Positions 45,415 through 54,833 of a DNA stretch of 64,000 bases are shown here, piece after piece. Within the stretch, counting starts at the first letter, position 1. Each line of letters opens with the position of its first letter. The translations under genes and the position numbers were made by a program. Below the pieces are notes generated by a model that saw only the letters and a program-made list of their open reading frames with translations, searched no databases and was not told the origin of the DNA. Source of the DNA: a virus; IMG/VR virus record IMGVR_UViG_3300014904_000032, positions 1-64,000 of that record; one strand, given 5' to 3'.

Positions 45415-47874
45415 ATGAAGACATTCAAAACATTTCTAGCAGAAGAATTAAATGACACACAAAAGAGTGCAGTTGACTCTTGGACTATGCCTACAAAAAA
45501 GACATTATCCCATACAGATCATTACTTTGGTGAAGGTAATCATGTAAAAACCTATCCTCTGGAAGGTTCAGAAGATAAATCCGAAATACATAAAAAAATT
45601 GAACAACATCTTGGTTCACAAATATCACCAGAAGATTATAAACAGGGAGTGGCTGAAGACAAATATGGAAGAAAAACTAGAATTGGTGGATTATTAGCAA
45701 AATCAAAAGCCAGCCCAGAGTTGATCAATAATTTTGCTAATGATACTACTAGGCAGGGTAAGAAATTCTCAGGATTAACTGTTCATATATCAAGACATCC
45801 ACATGATGTAGCTGGTCAGACATCAAATCAATCATGGGCGCAAGAGTCATGTAAGAATTTTGATACTGGCATGAATAAACATTACCTAAAAGATGAAGTT
45901 GCTAATGGAACTGTGGTGGGATATCTAAAAGATCATACAGGTAAAGAAATCGCCAGAACCACTTTCCAGCCATATGTTAATGATAAGAAGCGTGTCATGT
46001 ATAGGACAAATTCCCATTATGGAATAAAACACCAAGGATTTATGGATGAAATGGAAAAGGTTGCTGATCAACTTTCTGGTGAGCATAAGAGTGGTGATTT
46101 GATGTACACAATACACCCGAAAGTGTATAACGATAACAACAAAACACAAGCCATACACCCATCTGCAACATCAGATGATATAACCAACATCCTTACATCA
46201 AAACCAACTGGAGTTGGGTTCTCATCAATACATAAAGTACAGAAAAATAAAATAACCGCACTTAATGATCCAAAGGTAACGGATAAACATCTTGATATAG
46301 CATTCAATGACAGCGATCCTAATATCAGACATGAAGCAGCATTACACCCAAAAGCTACTGCGCAACAATTGGATAATGTGATAGAAAAAGATAATAATGA
46401 TATGGTAGTGCATGCTGCTATAAAAAATAAAAATATGTCAAGTAATACTTTAGATAAAGTGTATGACAAGACAATGAATAGTAATGACCCATCTATTTTT
46501 AATAGTACTGTGCGCCATATGGTATTGCGTCATCCCAATTTATCAACACAAAAAATAAATGATGTATTAAATGATAAATTTGTTTATCATGAAGATAAAG
46601 TCAGTGTGCTCAAAAATCCACGCATCACATCTGAACATATTGATATTGCTATGAAGGATCCTCACCTTCATGAAGTGAGAGGTGCTGCTGTTTCACATCC
46701 ATCTGCAACATCTAAACAAATTGATCAGGGATTGGCAGACAAGAGTGAGTCAGTTAGGGCAGAAGCAGCCTCAAACCCAAATGTATTACCGCACCACATA
46801 GATAAAGCACTTAATGATGAATCATTTGGTGTTAAATCCCGTATGATAAATGCCAATGCTCGTAAATTCACGTCAGAACAAATAGATAAAGCATTATCGG
46901 ACAATAATACATCAGTCAGATATAACATGGTGTATCGTGGGGATTTAACCCCAAGACATATAGATAAAGCACTTAAAGATGAAAATGATTTTGTTCGCAC
47001 ATATGCATTACAACATAAAAATGCAACCAAAGACAACTTCATGACAGCATTGAATAGTAGTGACACATCTACCAGAGCCAAAGCCGCAAAATGGACAAAA
47101 GATCCAGAAGTAATCCACCATGCACTGAATGATGAACACCATCATGTCAGAATGGCAGCGGCATCAAATGTCAATGCAACAGAAGAAAACATACACAAAG
47201 CATTAAATGATAATCATATATCAGTTAAACGTGCTGCTGTAGAAAATAATAATGCAACACCAGATAATTTAACAAAAGCACTGAGAGATCCGGAAGATGA
47301 TTTGAGCCAAGAAGTTATGAATCATCCATCATTTAGATCAGATCATATTTTCCATATGATAGATTCCCCACATGTGGCTGCACGTAATAAAGCATTAAGA
47401 TCAACAAATTATCATAGTGTGCATTCTTTAACCAGCAGACACATTGATCATGCAATAGATAATTTCATGAAGCACGACACAGTACCTACGAGTGAGCATG
47501 AAGGTGTTGTTAATATGTTGGCATCACCAGCAATCAAACCACAACATATTGATAAATTGTTAACACATAAAGATTCTGCTATACATTCCTTAGTTGGGGC
47601 AAATGGATACAACCTAAATAATGATCATATCACCAAGATATTAGGATCAAAAAATGCTCTAACAAGAGCAAGTATATTCAGTAATTATTCATCTGTACCT
47701 AATATCTCACGAGATAATTTTAACACTGCATTACATGATAGATCTAAAGCTGTGGTATTAAGCGCACTAACTCATTCACGTACACCAGCAGATTTGGTAT
47801 CTCCACTGATAAATCATCCAGATAAAGATATAAGTTTTGCAGCAAAAACCCATGTTAATCATTTTGGAAATTAA
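45415..47874 (+). CDS. Paralogue 2 of three: CTS-like N-terminus, conserved unknown domain, long alpha-solenoid
   Basis: The 819-residue product starts 'MKTFKTFLAEELNDTQKS', followed by the same roughly 210-residue domain as its neighbours, nearly identical over 'TDHYFGEGNHVKTYPLEG'. From about residue 245 onward the protein consists of about 26-residue repeats of the form 'NPNAT...IDKALND...VR..AA', resembling HEAT or leucine-rich-variant solenoids. Such surfaces usually bind proteins or nucleic acid. The absence of export signals and the CTS-like start point to the capsid interior. There is no overt catalytic triad, but His, Arg and Cys of 'SRHPH...SW..ESC' are invariant among the three. 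Confidence 0.72.
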   Translation: MKTFKTFLAEELNDTQKSAVDSWTMPTKKTLSHTDHYFGEGNHVKTYPLEGSEDKSEIHKKIEQHLGSQISPEDYKQGVAEDKYGRKTRIGGLLAKSKASPELINNFANDTTRQGKKFSGLTVHISRHPHDVAGQTSNQSWAQESCKNFDTGMNKHYLKDEVANGTVVGYLKDHTGKEIARTTFQPYVNDKKRVMYRTNSHYGIKHQGFMDEMEKVADQLSGEHKSGDLMYTIHPKVYNDNNKTQAIHPSATSDDITNILTSKPTGVGFSSIHKVQKNKITALNDPKVTDKHLDIAFNDSDPNIRHEAALHPKATAQQLDNVIEKDNNDMVVHAAIKNKNMSSNTLDKVYDKTMNSNDPSIFNSTVRHMVLRHPNLSTQKINDVLNDKFVYHEDKVSVLKNPRITSEHIDIAMKDPHLHEVRGAAVSHPSATSKQIDQGLADKSESVRAEAASNPNVLPHHIDKALNDESFGVKSRMINANARKFTSEQIDKALSDNNTSVRYNMVYRGDLTPRHIDKALKDENDFVRTYALQHKNATKDNFMTALNSSDTSTRAKAAKWTKDPEVIHHALNDEHHHVRMAAASNVNATEENIHKALNDNHISVKRAAVENNNATPDNLTKALRDPEDDLSQEVMNHPSFRSDHIFHMIDSPHVAARNKALRSTNYHSVHSLTSRHIDHAIDNFMKHDTVPTSEHEGVVNMLASPAIKPQHIDKLLTHKDSAIHSLVGANGYNLNNDHITKILGSKNALTRASIFSNYSSVPNISRDNFNTALHDRSKAVVLSALTHSRTPADLVSPLINHPDKDISFAAKTHVNHFGN

Positions 47875-47877
47875 CCA

Positions 47878-50343
47878 ATGAAAACTTTCAAAAAATTTAT
47901 AACCGAAGAATTAACACCAGAACAGAAGAACGATGTTGATAGTTGGGCTATGCCTACAAAAAAGACATTATCCCATACAGATCATTACTTTGGTGAGGGT
48001 AATCACGATATAGAATATCCATTAGAAGGAACTCAAGACAAATCCGAAGTACATAAAAGAGTTGAAGAGCATCTTGGTGCCACAATATCACCAGAAGAAT
48101 ATAAGGGTGGTATGACCAAAGATAAGCACGGTAGATCTGTTAGAATTGGTGGGTTGCTCACCAAAACAAAGGCAAACCAAGATCTGATTAATGACTTTGC
48201 TAATGATACTACTAGACAAGGGAAAAAATACACAGGAATGACTGTGCATGTATCCAGACATCCACATCGTGTGGCTGGTCAAACATCAGGTGGTCAATCA
48301 TGGGAAAACGAATCATGTAAGAATTTCGAAAACGGATGCAACAGGGATTATCTGGAAAACGAAGTAGAGGAAGGTACTGTAGTTGGTTATTTGAAAGATC
48401 ATACAGGTAAAGAAATAGCCAGAACCACTTTCCATCCATATCACAATGAAGAAGGACATACTATGCATGCCATAAATTCCCATTATGGAATAAGGCATCA
48501 GGGGTTTATGGATGAAATGAGTAAAGTTGCAGATAAATTATCCGGTAAACATAAAGGGGGCAACGTACTTTATACCATAAACCCATCCGTATACAATGAT
48601 AATGCACCGACACAAAAAATACATCCAGCTGTCGGAGAGAAAGATTTAACTAATATATTGAATCAAAAATTACCAGAGAACAGTACTGGATCAGAAGAAG
48701 CAAAGCATTACAGAATCAAAAAGGCGGCACTCAATCATCCAAAGGCAACATCTGAACATGTGGGTATTGCTCTCAATGACCCAGATGAACAGCTTAGACT
48801 GACTGCTGCCACCCATGATAAAATCACACCAGAACAAATATCCCATGTGGTGAAAAATGACCGAAGCGTAGCAGTAAGAAAACAGGCGTTATATAATAGT
48901 AATACGCCAAAAGAAGTTCTGGATAATATCATGAATGATAAATGGGGAGATCGTAATTTACGTAATGTTGCATTACTTCATACTAATTTGGATAGTAAAC
49001 ACATAACAAATATCCTATCTAACAAAGATAAACATAGTGAAGCAGATTATGATGATAAAATGGTTGTTATGAGAAATCCTAATATCACATCACACCACAT
49101 AGATACCGCATTAGATGATCGTAATGTTGAGGTGAGACAAAAAGCAATAAGATCGCCACATTCATCACCAGCCAATATAGATAAAGCATTAAATGATCAT
49201 AGTGTTGAGGTTAGAAAGGATGCTGCCGTGCATAGAGGTGCATCAGTGGAAAATGCGCAGAAAGCAATCAATGATACTAGTGATGATGTTAGGGCAGCTG
49301 CTGTTTATAGACAGCATGAGAAATTGACAAACAATGATGTTGATAAATTGGTAAGCGACCCATCATCTAAAGTCAGATTTCAAGTTGTTGATGCAGTCAA
49401 GAATCTTGCCCCACATCATATAGATAAATTATTATCTGATTCTGAACCATCGATACGAGAACATGCGATTATGCATAAAAATGCAACCAAAGAGCATATG
49501 TTGAAAGGATTGGATAATCCATTACTCCCAGTACGAGTGTTTGCTGGGAAAAGCCCATTATTAAAAGGTGATGATTTGGAAAAAGCAGTAACACATCCAG
49601 ATCATGAGACTAGATTTAATGCTGCGTTAAATCCTAATTTATCATCAAAACACGTAGATATGATGCTCCGCAATCCAGAAAATGGAACAACAATCAAAAC
49701 CCGTGCATTGAGCAGCTCCCATGCATCAGTTGATAATTTGATGACAGCATTGGATGATAAACACGATGATCTAAGCGATGTTGTAGCCAAACATGAAAAT
49801 GCTAATAGTGATGTCATTGATAAAATGTTAAGTGTTCCTACTCATATGAGAGTAAATCGTGCTATGCATTCACAACATTTTAAAGATAAACACATGGATA
49901 CAGCTGTTGATCATGTCATGAATATGAATGATAGGGCATCTAATTTCGTAATGAGTCCATCAGCTATAACCGATCCAAGATTAAAAGCCCATCATTTATC
50001 AAAATTACTAAATCACAGTAATCCTGCTATAAGACGTAATGTTGCTTCTTATGGAAATATAAATAAGGAGCATATCAATGCTATATTAAATCATCCTGAT
50101 CCGGGAGTTAAAAGCTCTGTATTTGGAAATCCTATGGCTAGGTTACATTTAACCGATGCTCACTTTGAGAAAGCATTAAGTGATGAACATCCAATAGTAG
50201 TAACTAATGCTCTATCCCATAGACAAGTGCCTATGCATATGGTTAGTAAATTCATTAATCATCCGAATGAGGCAATAAAGAAACAGGCATTATTAACAAC
50301 AGCATATGATATTGCACGTAAGAATAAAGATGCTTCTTCTTAA
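47878..50343 (+). CDS. Paralogue 3 of three: CTS-like N-terminus, conserved unknown domain, long alpha-solenoid
   Basis: The 821-residue product begins 'MKTFKKFITEELTPEQKN', has the conserved domain (about 25-235, with 'SRHPHRVAGQTSGGQSWENE' and 'SCKNF'), then the same about 26-residue repeats ('HSSPANIDKALNDHSVEVRK', 'PHHIDKLLSDSEPSIREHA'). It starts 3 bases after the previous stop, so the three paralogues form a tandem array on one transcript. Its stop codon begins the second copy of the 55-bp repeat, which marks the end of the structural module. Confidence 0.72.
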   Translation: MKTFKKFITEELTPEQKNDVDSWAMPTKKTLSHTDHYFGEGNHDIEYPLEGTQDKSEVHKRVEEHLGATISPEEYKGGMTKDKHGRSVRIGGLLTKTKANQDLINDFANDTTRQGKKYTGMTVHVSRHPHRVAGQTSGGQSWENESCKNFENGCNRDYLENEVEEGTVVGYLKDHTGKEIARTTFHPYHNEEGHTMHAINSHYGIRHQGFMDEMSKVADKLSGKHKGGNVLYTINPSVYNDNAPTQKIHPAVGEKDLTNILNQKLPENSTGSEEAKHYRIKKAALNHPKATSEHVGIALNDPDEQLRLTAATHDKITPEQISHVVKNDRSVAVRKQALYNSNTPKEVLDNIMNDKWGDRNLRNVALLHTNLDSKHITNILSNKDKHSEADYDDKMVVMRNPNITSHHIDTALDDRNVEVRQKAIRSPHSSPANIDKALNDHSVEVRKDAAVHRGASVENAQKAINDTSDDVRAAAVYRQHEKLTNNDVDKLVSDPSSKVRFQVVDAVKNLAPHHIDKLLSDSEPSIREHAIMHKNATKEHMLKGLDNPLLPVRVFAGKSPLLKGDDLEKAVTHPDHETRFNAALNPNLSSKHVDMMLRNPENGTTIKTRALSSSHASVDNLMTALDDKHDDLSDVVAKHENANSDVIDKMLSVPTHMRVNRAMHSQHFKDKHMDTAVDHVMNMNDRASNFVMSPSAITDPRLKAHHLSKLLNHSNPAIRRNVASYGNINKEHINAILNHPDPGVKSSVFGNPMARLHLTDAHFEKALSDEHPIVVTNALSHRQVPMHMVSKFINHPNEAIKKQALLTTAYDIARKNKDASS

Positions 50344-50395
50344 TATATTAATTAATATTATTCATTAACGGCAACATAGTCTATTATACAGATGG
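50341..50395 (+). repeat. 55-bp direct repeat, copy 2
   Basis: It is identical to 12337-12391 and again starts with a gene's stop codon. Here it separates the late structural array from the uvsY promoter. A terminator-like or processing role is possible, but no GC-rich stem with T-run is present. Confidence 0.95.
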
Positions 50396-50421
50396 TTTGA
50401 TGTCATGTCAAATCCAGTGAA

Positions 50422-50450
50422 TTGACTATACACCATAATAGTGTTATATT
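50422..50450 (+). promoter_or_regulatory. Sigma-70-like promoter for uvsY
   Basis: TTGACT (50422-50427) and TATATT (50445-50450) are separated by 17 bases, 32 bases upstream of ATG 50483. It opens the recombination operon in a 139-base gap that otherwise holds only the repeat. Confidence 0.7.
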
Positions 50451-50482
50451 TGCATATAATATGGTACTTATGGTTATTTGAA

Positions 50483-50932
50483 ATGAAAATAAAAACACCC
50501 AAGATTGAAGAGATGATTGATGAATGGGATAAGGATTCTGTTATAAATCCAACAGAACCAGAGAAGGAGATTCTCAATATACCAATCATACATGCAAAAT
50601 ACAATAGATATCTATCATTACATAATCTAGCATCAAAGCATTATCATGCAGAATTCTTACGTATGAAGAAAACTAAGTGGATGTATTATACTGGTAAATT
50701 GGATGCTAATGAGCTGACGGAACTGGGATGGGAGCCATTTCAATTTGTATTGAAGTCTGATATTAGTGTGTATATTGATGGTGATGCTGACCTAAATAAT
50801 ATAAACACAAAAAGACAATATCATGAGGAAGCTGCAAATTTCTGCACGAATGTTCTCAAGGAATTGAATAATCGCACATGGCAATTACGTGAACATATGA
50901 CTCATGAAAGATTCATTCAGGGGGCAAGATGA
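50483..50932 (+). CDS. uvsY: Recombination mediator UvsY
   Basis: ATG 50483 gives 149 residues, near the 137 of T4 UvsY; upstream in-frame starts would lie nearly on the promoter. The sequence 'MKIKTPKIEEMIDEWDKDS', followed by 'KYNRYLSLHNLASKHYHAEF' and 'MKKTKWMYYTGKLDANEL', matches the UvsY layout. It loads UvsX recombinase onto gp32-covered single-stranded DNA. The uvsY-uvsW order is that of T4. Confidence 0.88.
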   Translation: MKIKTPKIEEMIDEWDKDSVINPTEPEKEILNIPIIHAKYNRYLSLHNLASKHYHAEFLRMKKTKWMYYTGKLDANELTELGWEPFQFVLKSDISVYIDGDADLNNINTKRQYHEEAANFCTNVLKELNNRTWQLREHMTHERFIQGAR

Positions 50933-50953
50933 TTCCTATTTCTGGTAAAGTTG

Positions 50954-52417
50954 ATGGTTGATGTTGTAATAAAAAAGCTTAATAATGTATATGTAAAGGT
51001 GAAATGCGACGAACATATAGATAAAGAATTATCTGAGTTCTTTTCTTTTGATGCTCCCGATAGCCAATATAAAAAAAGACACGTAAGTAAGTTTTGGGAT
51101 GGAAGGATCAGGCTGTATAACCTAAAGACCAAAAGAATATATGTTGGATTGGTCAAGCACATAAAAGCATTTTGCAAAATGCGAAATTACTCTTGTGTAT
51201 ATTTGGATGATGAAAAAATATACCCAATAGACACAAGAAATATCATAAAATCTCTTCTATTGCCGGATAAAATAGAAACCAGAGATTATCAGGTATATGG
51301 ATCATCCTATGCCCTATCTCATAAACGTTGTGTGATACAGTCACCAACTGGATCCGGTAAATCTCTGATAATATACATCATGCTACGACATTTGTTGCAA
51401 ACCAAGTCTCGTGGATTGTTGATAGTACCAACTGTGAATCTTGTTGAACAGATGTATAGCGACTTCAAAGATTATTCATCTGAGAATGGATGGGATGTAG
51501 ATAAGCACTGTCAAAAAATTTACTCAGGATATTCGAAAGTGCCCGATAAAGATCTCGTTTGCAGTACATGGCAATCCATATATGAGATGGATAAGCAATA
51601 TTTTTCTCAATTCGATTTTATCATTGGTGACGAAGCACACCATTTCCAGAGCAGTTCCTTGGTTGATATTATGACCAAATTAGTCAATTGTGATGTTCGA
51701 ATTGGGTTAACCGGATCATTAGATAACAGCCAAGTTCATAAACTAATCATAGAAGGTTTATTTGGTGTTGTGCAAAGATTGAAATCGACAAAAGAGTTGA
51801 TTGATGAAGAACATCTTGCTGAGTTGAAAATCAAATTTATAATATTGAAGTATTCAGAAGAAACATGTAATGCGATACAGGGGAGTGATTATTTTGAAGA
51901 GATAGACTTTATTATAAGCAACAAAGCAAGGAACAATTTCATAGCAAATCTGTCACTAAATATAAAAGGCAACACTCTGATTTTATTTACTTTTGTGGAA
52001 AAACATGGTATAATCCTTAAAGAAATTATTGAAAGTAAGGCTAATGGTAGGAAAGTGTTTTTTGTTTATAGTGGGGTTGATGCGAAAGATAGGGAAGAGA
52101 TAAGAAACATAGTTGAGAAGGAGAATGATGCACTGATCATAGCATCATTTGGTACATTCTCTACCGGAGTGAACATTAAAAATCTCCACAATCTAATTTT
52201 TTCTTCTCCCACAAAAAGTAAGATCAGAACATTACAATCAATTGGTAGAATTTTAAGGACAGCTGATGGGAAGGATACTGCCACATTATATGATATTGTA
52301 GATGATTTGCGTTCTGGGGATAAGCTTAATTTTGCACTAAAGCATTATGTGGAAAGACTTAAAATTTATAGCGAAGAGAAACATCCAATCACAACTACAA
52401 CTATAAGGATAGAATAA
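50954..52417 (+). CDS. uvsW: UvsW helicase
   Basis: ATG 50954 is preferred over the adjoining TTG. The 487-residue superfamily 2 helicase has Walker A 'SPTGSGKS' (131-138), motif Ia 'LLIVPTVNLVEQM', DEAH box 'IGDEAHHFQS', motif III 'GLTGSLDN' and motif VI 'QSIGRILRTADGK'. UvsW unwinds branched DNA and R-loops and helps the switch from origin- to recombination-dependent replication in T4. An N-terminal domain of about 100 residues fits the family. TAATG couples it to the next gene. Confidence 0.92.
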   Translation: MVDVVIKKLNNVYVKVKCDEHIDKELSEFFSFDAPDSQYKKRHVSKFWDGRIRLYNLKTKRIYVGLVKHIKAFCKMRNYSCVYLDDEKIYPIDTRNIIKSLLLPDKIETRDYQVYGSSYALSHKRCVIQSPTGSGKSLIIYIMLRHLLQTKSRGLLIVPTVNLVEQMYSDFKDYSSENGWDVDKHCQKIYSGYSKVPDKDLVCSTWQSIYEMDKQYFSQFDFIIGDEAHHFQSSSLVDIMTKLVNCDVRIGLTGSLDNSQVHKLIIEGLFGVVQRLKSTKELIDEEHLAELKIKFIILKYSEETCNAIQGSDYFEEIDFIISNKARNNFIANLSLNIKGNTLILFTFVEKHGIILKEIIESKANGRKVFFVYSGVDAKDREEIRNIVEKENDALIIASFGTFSTGVNIKNLHNLIFSSPTKSKIRTLQSIGRILRTADGKDTATLYDIVDDLRSGDKLNFALKHYVERLKIYSEEKHPITTTTIRIE

Positions 52418-52848
52418 TGTCAGACACAAAAAAAGATGATTCGGTAGTAGAGTTCATTAGACTGACTAATAAATTCGAAGATATGGCGGGATATGTGACT
52501 ATCACCGAAGATATCCTGACGATAGAATTTCCACTGATAGTTGAATTGGAGACATTATACGATCAAGGCAAACAAGCATTATATATGAGGGAAGTGCTAC
52601 CACAACAAATTGTAACAGAGACAAAAATAACCTTCCCCCTAAAAGAAGTTGTTTTCCATCTGCCAGTCAGGGAAGATTTCCTAGACCATTATATTCAAGC
52701 CAAAGAATTCTTTTTCTACGAACAGTTTCACGATGAATTTGAAGACGATACAGAAAATAAACCAAAAAGAGCTAATGATAATAAAGATGAAAACATCATC
52801 TCATTTCCAGATATCATGAATGATAGAAAAAATAAACCAATACATTGA
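52417..52848 (+). CDS. Hypothetical protein between UvsW and gp55
   Basis: I do not recognise this 143-residue acidic protein. The first 110 residues alternate strands and helices ('VTITEDILTIEFPLIVELET', 'ITFPLKEVVFHLPVREDFLD'); the tail is charged and disordered with a final 'IISFPDI' motif. It is wedged between uvsW and the late sigma factor with overlapping or closely adjacent ends, so a role in late transcription (for instance a gp33-like co-activator) is conceivable, but sequence support is lacking. Confidence 0.65.
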   Translation: MSDTKKDDSVVEFIRLTNKFEDMAGYVTITEDILTIEFPLIVELETLYDQGKQALYMREVLPQQIVTETKITFPLKEVVFHLPVREDFLDHYIQAKEFFFYEQFHDEFEDDTENKPKRANDNKDENIISFPDIMNDRKNKPIH

Positions 52849-52856
52849 GGATTGAT

Positions 52857-53387
52857 ATGGCAAAACCATTTTATATTAATAATAAAGATTTCCTGAAAGA
52901 GCTGATCGCATACAAACAGGCAGTTAAAAAAGCAGAAGAAGAAAATTTACCAAAACCAAAATTACCGGAATACGTTGGTAAGTGCTTCATGATGATTGCA
53001 GAAAAGTTATCACACAAACCAAATTTCCTATCATATACATTCAGGGATGAAATGATTGCGGATGCCGTCGAAAATTGCGTAATGTATGCCGATAGTTTTG
53101 ACCCAATCAGATCATCCAATCCATTCGCATATTTCACCCAAACAGTATATAATGCGTTTCTCAGAAGGATAAAGAAAGAAAAGAAACAATTATATGTGAA
53201 ATACAAATCCACAATTGCCATTGGTATATTAGAAGAATACGAGACATCTGATGCTATGGGTGATGATGGTACATATAAGCAATTTGAAGTATACGATAAT
53301 ATAGCACTCTTTGTTGAAAATTTCGAAAAGACAATAGCAGAAAAAAAGACAAAAACTTCTGTGAATAAAACGGTGGATGATCTCTAA
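52857..53387 (+). CDS. 55: Late transcription sigma factor gp55
   Basis: ATG 52857, with GAGG upstream, is preferred to TTG 52845. The 176-residue protein has the gp55 pattern: 'YINNKDFLKELIAYK' at the start, 'MMIAEKLSHKPNFLSYTFRD', 'EMIADAVENCVMYADSFDP', and 'SNPFAYFTQTVYNAFLRRIK' corresponding to the sigma region 2 core that recognises TATAAATA. It directs host RNA polymerase to late promoters with gp33 and the gp45 clamp. Its presence agrees with the octamers before the structural genes. Confidence 0.93.
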   Translation: MAKPFYINNKDFLKELIAYKQAVKKAEEENLPKPKLPEYVGKCFMMIAEKLSHKPNFLSYTFRDEMIADAVENCVMYADSFDPIRSSNPFAYFTQTVYNAFLRRIKKEKKQLYVKYKSTIAIGILEEYETSDAMGDDGTYKQFEVYDNIALFVENFEKTIAEKKTKTSVNKTVDDL

Positions 53388-53776
53388 TGGTAAGACTATG
53401 TGTATGTGGTGGAAGGGATTATTTCAATAGGAAAAAGGTAGGAGAAGTCCTAGATTTTGTTGCACGTAATAGAGATTTTATTCTCATATCAGGTGCGGCA
53501 ACAGGAGCTGATACGTTGGCATTGGATTGGGCTAAAACCAATAATGTGCGATATGAAAAATTCCCAGCGGATTGGACTCAATATGGTAGAGCAGCTGGGT
53601 ATATACGCAATAGAGAAATGCTAAATCATGGTATAGATATTCTCATTGCATTTAAGGGTGGTAAGGGCACTAAGAATATGGTTGATATATGCAAAGCAGC
53701 TGGTGTGTATGTCGTGGAGATTAATGATGATTTGACCTATGGGGTGGCTGATGACGAAAATAGCAATATTAGGTGA
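53387..53776 (+). CDS. SLOG / DUF2493-like nucleotide-binding protein
   Basis: The 129-residue protein has 'VCGGRDYFNRKKV' at the N-terminus, 'LISGAATGADTLALDWAK' (about 33-50) and 'YIRNREMLNHGIDILIAFKG', which are marks of the YspA/DUF2493 branch of the SLOG (Rossmann-like) superfamily. Members bind nucleotides or derivatives and are frequent in phages, with unknown precise role. It overlaps gp55 by TAATG and gene 47 by 26 bases, so it is co-translated with recombination genes. Confidence 0.8.
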   Translation: MVRLCVCGGRDYFNRKKVGEVLDFVARNRDFILISGAATGADTLALDWAKTNNVRYEKFPADWTQYGRAAGYIRNREMLNHGIDILIAFKGGKGTKNMVDICKAAGVYVVEINDDLTYGVADDENSNIR

Positions 53777-54815
53777 TACTCATTTTTCTGTAAGATCCGA
53801 TAGTTATGCTTTTCATGCCAACTTCAAAGAATTCTACAGTAATATATTTTTTCCGTATCTAAAAAAACATAACATAACAGAAGTATTTCAGACTGGAGAT
53901 TTGTTTGATAGGCGCAAGTATATCAATTTCAATTCATTGGCATTGTGTAGGAAATATTTCTTTGATGTCCTGAAAAAAGAGAATATACAATTCTATACAT
54001 TGCTGGGAAATCATGATGTTTATTTTAAGAACACATTAGAAGTAAATTCCCCATCTTTACTTCTAAAAGAATACGACAATATCACTATATTCGACACACC
54101 AACAACATGGAAATATGGAATAGATATTATTCCTTGGATATGTGCTGATAATGAGCAAGCGACAATGGACTTAATATCAAAGAGCACATCTCCGTTATGT
54201 ATTGGTCATTTTGAGATATCCGGATTTGAAATGGATAGAGGGAATGTTTGTTATACCGGAATGGATCATAACATACTCAAGAACTATAAGAAGGTATTGA
54301 GTGGACATTTCCACCACAAGAGTTCACAGGGCAACATCACTTATGTTGGTACACCATCAGAGCATACTTGGGCAGATTATAACGACGAAAAAGGATTCCA
54401 CATATTCGATACGGATGACTATTCACTAACATTTATAAAAAATCCATATAGGATGTTCTATAAAATTAAGTATGATGATACGAAGCTATCGTATAATGAT
54501 ATCATGAACGCAAAGTATTCGAATATTGAAGATAAACACATCAAGATAATAGTCGATAACAGAAGCGATCCATTCAAGTTTGATACGTTCCTCGATTGTC
54601 TATCTAAACATAATCCGTTGGAGCTTTCTGTGGTAGAAAACTTTATAGACTACTCAGATAATGGTATAAATACCGATGATATTGATCAGGAAGAAGATAC
54701 CTTAACCATATTGTCCAAATACGTTGATGGGTTGACTCTTCCAGTTAAAACCGAAACTATAAAGAGTATTATTCGTGGCATTTACAATGAAGCTATGGTA
54801 ATGGGAGCAGAATGA
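53751..54815 (+). CDS. 47: Recombination nuclease subunit gp47 (Mre11-like)
   Basis: ATG 53751 follows GGGGTGG and gives 354 residues, close to T4 gp47 (339). Phosphoesterase motifs are in order: 'ILGDTHFS', 'TGDLFDRRKY', 'LLGNHDVYF', 'GHFE' and 'LSGHFHHK'. With gp46 it forms the SbcCD/Mre11-Rad50-type complex that resects DNA ends for recombination-dependent replication and degrades host DNA. Confidence 0.93.
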   Translation: MTKIAILGDTHFSVRSDSYAFHANFKEFYSNIFFPYLKKHNITEVFQTGDLFDRRKYINFNSLALCRKYFFDVLKKENIQFYTLLGNHDVYFKNTLEVNSPSLLLKEYDNITIFDTPTTWKYGIDIIPWICADNEQATMDLISKSTSPLCIGHFEISGFEMDRGNVCYTGMDHNILKNYKKVLSGHFHHKSSQGNITYVGTPSEHTWADYNDEKGFHIFDTDDYSLTFIKNPYRMFYKIKYDDTKLSYNDIMNAKYSNIEDKHIKIIVDNRSDPFKFDTFLDCLSKHNPLELSVVENFIDYSDNGINTDDIDQEEDTLTILSKYVDGLTLPVKTETIKSIIRGIYNEAMVMGAE

Positions 54816-54833
54816 TAATGATGTGGTTAAATA

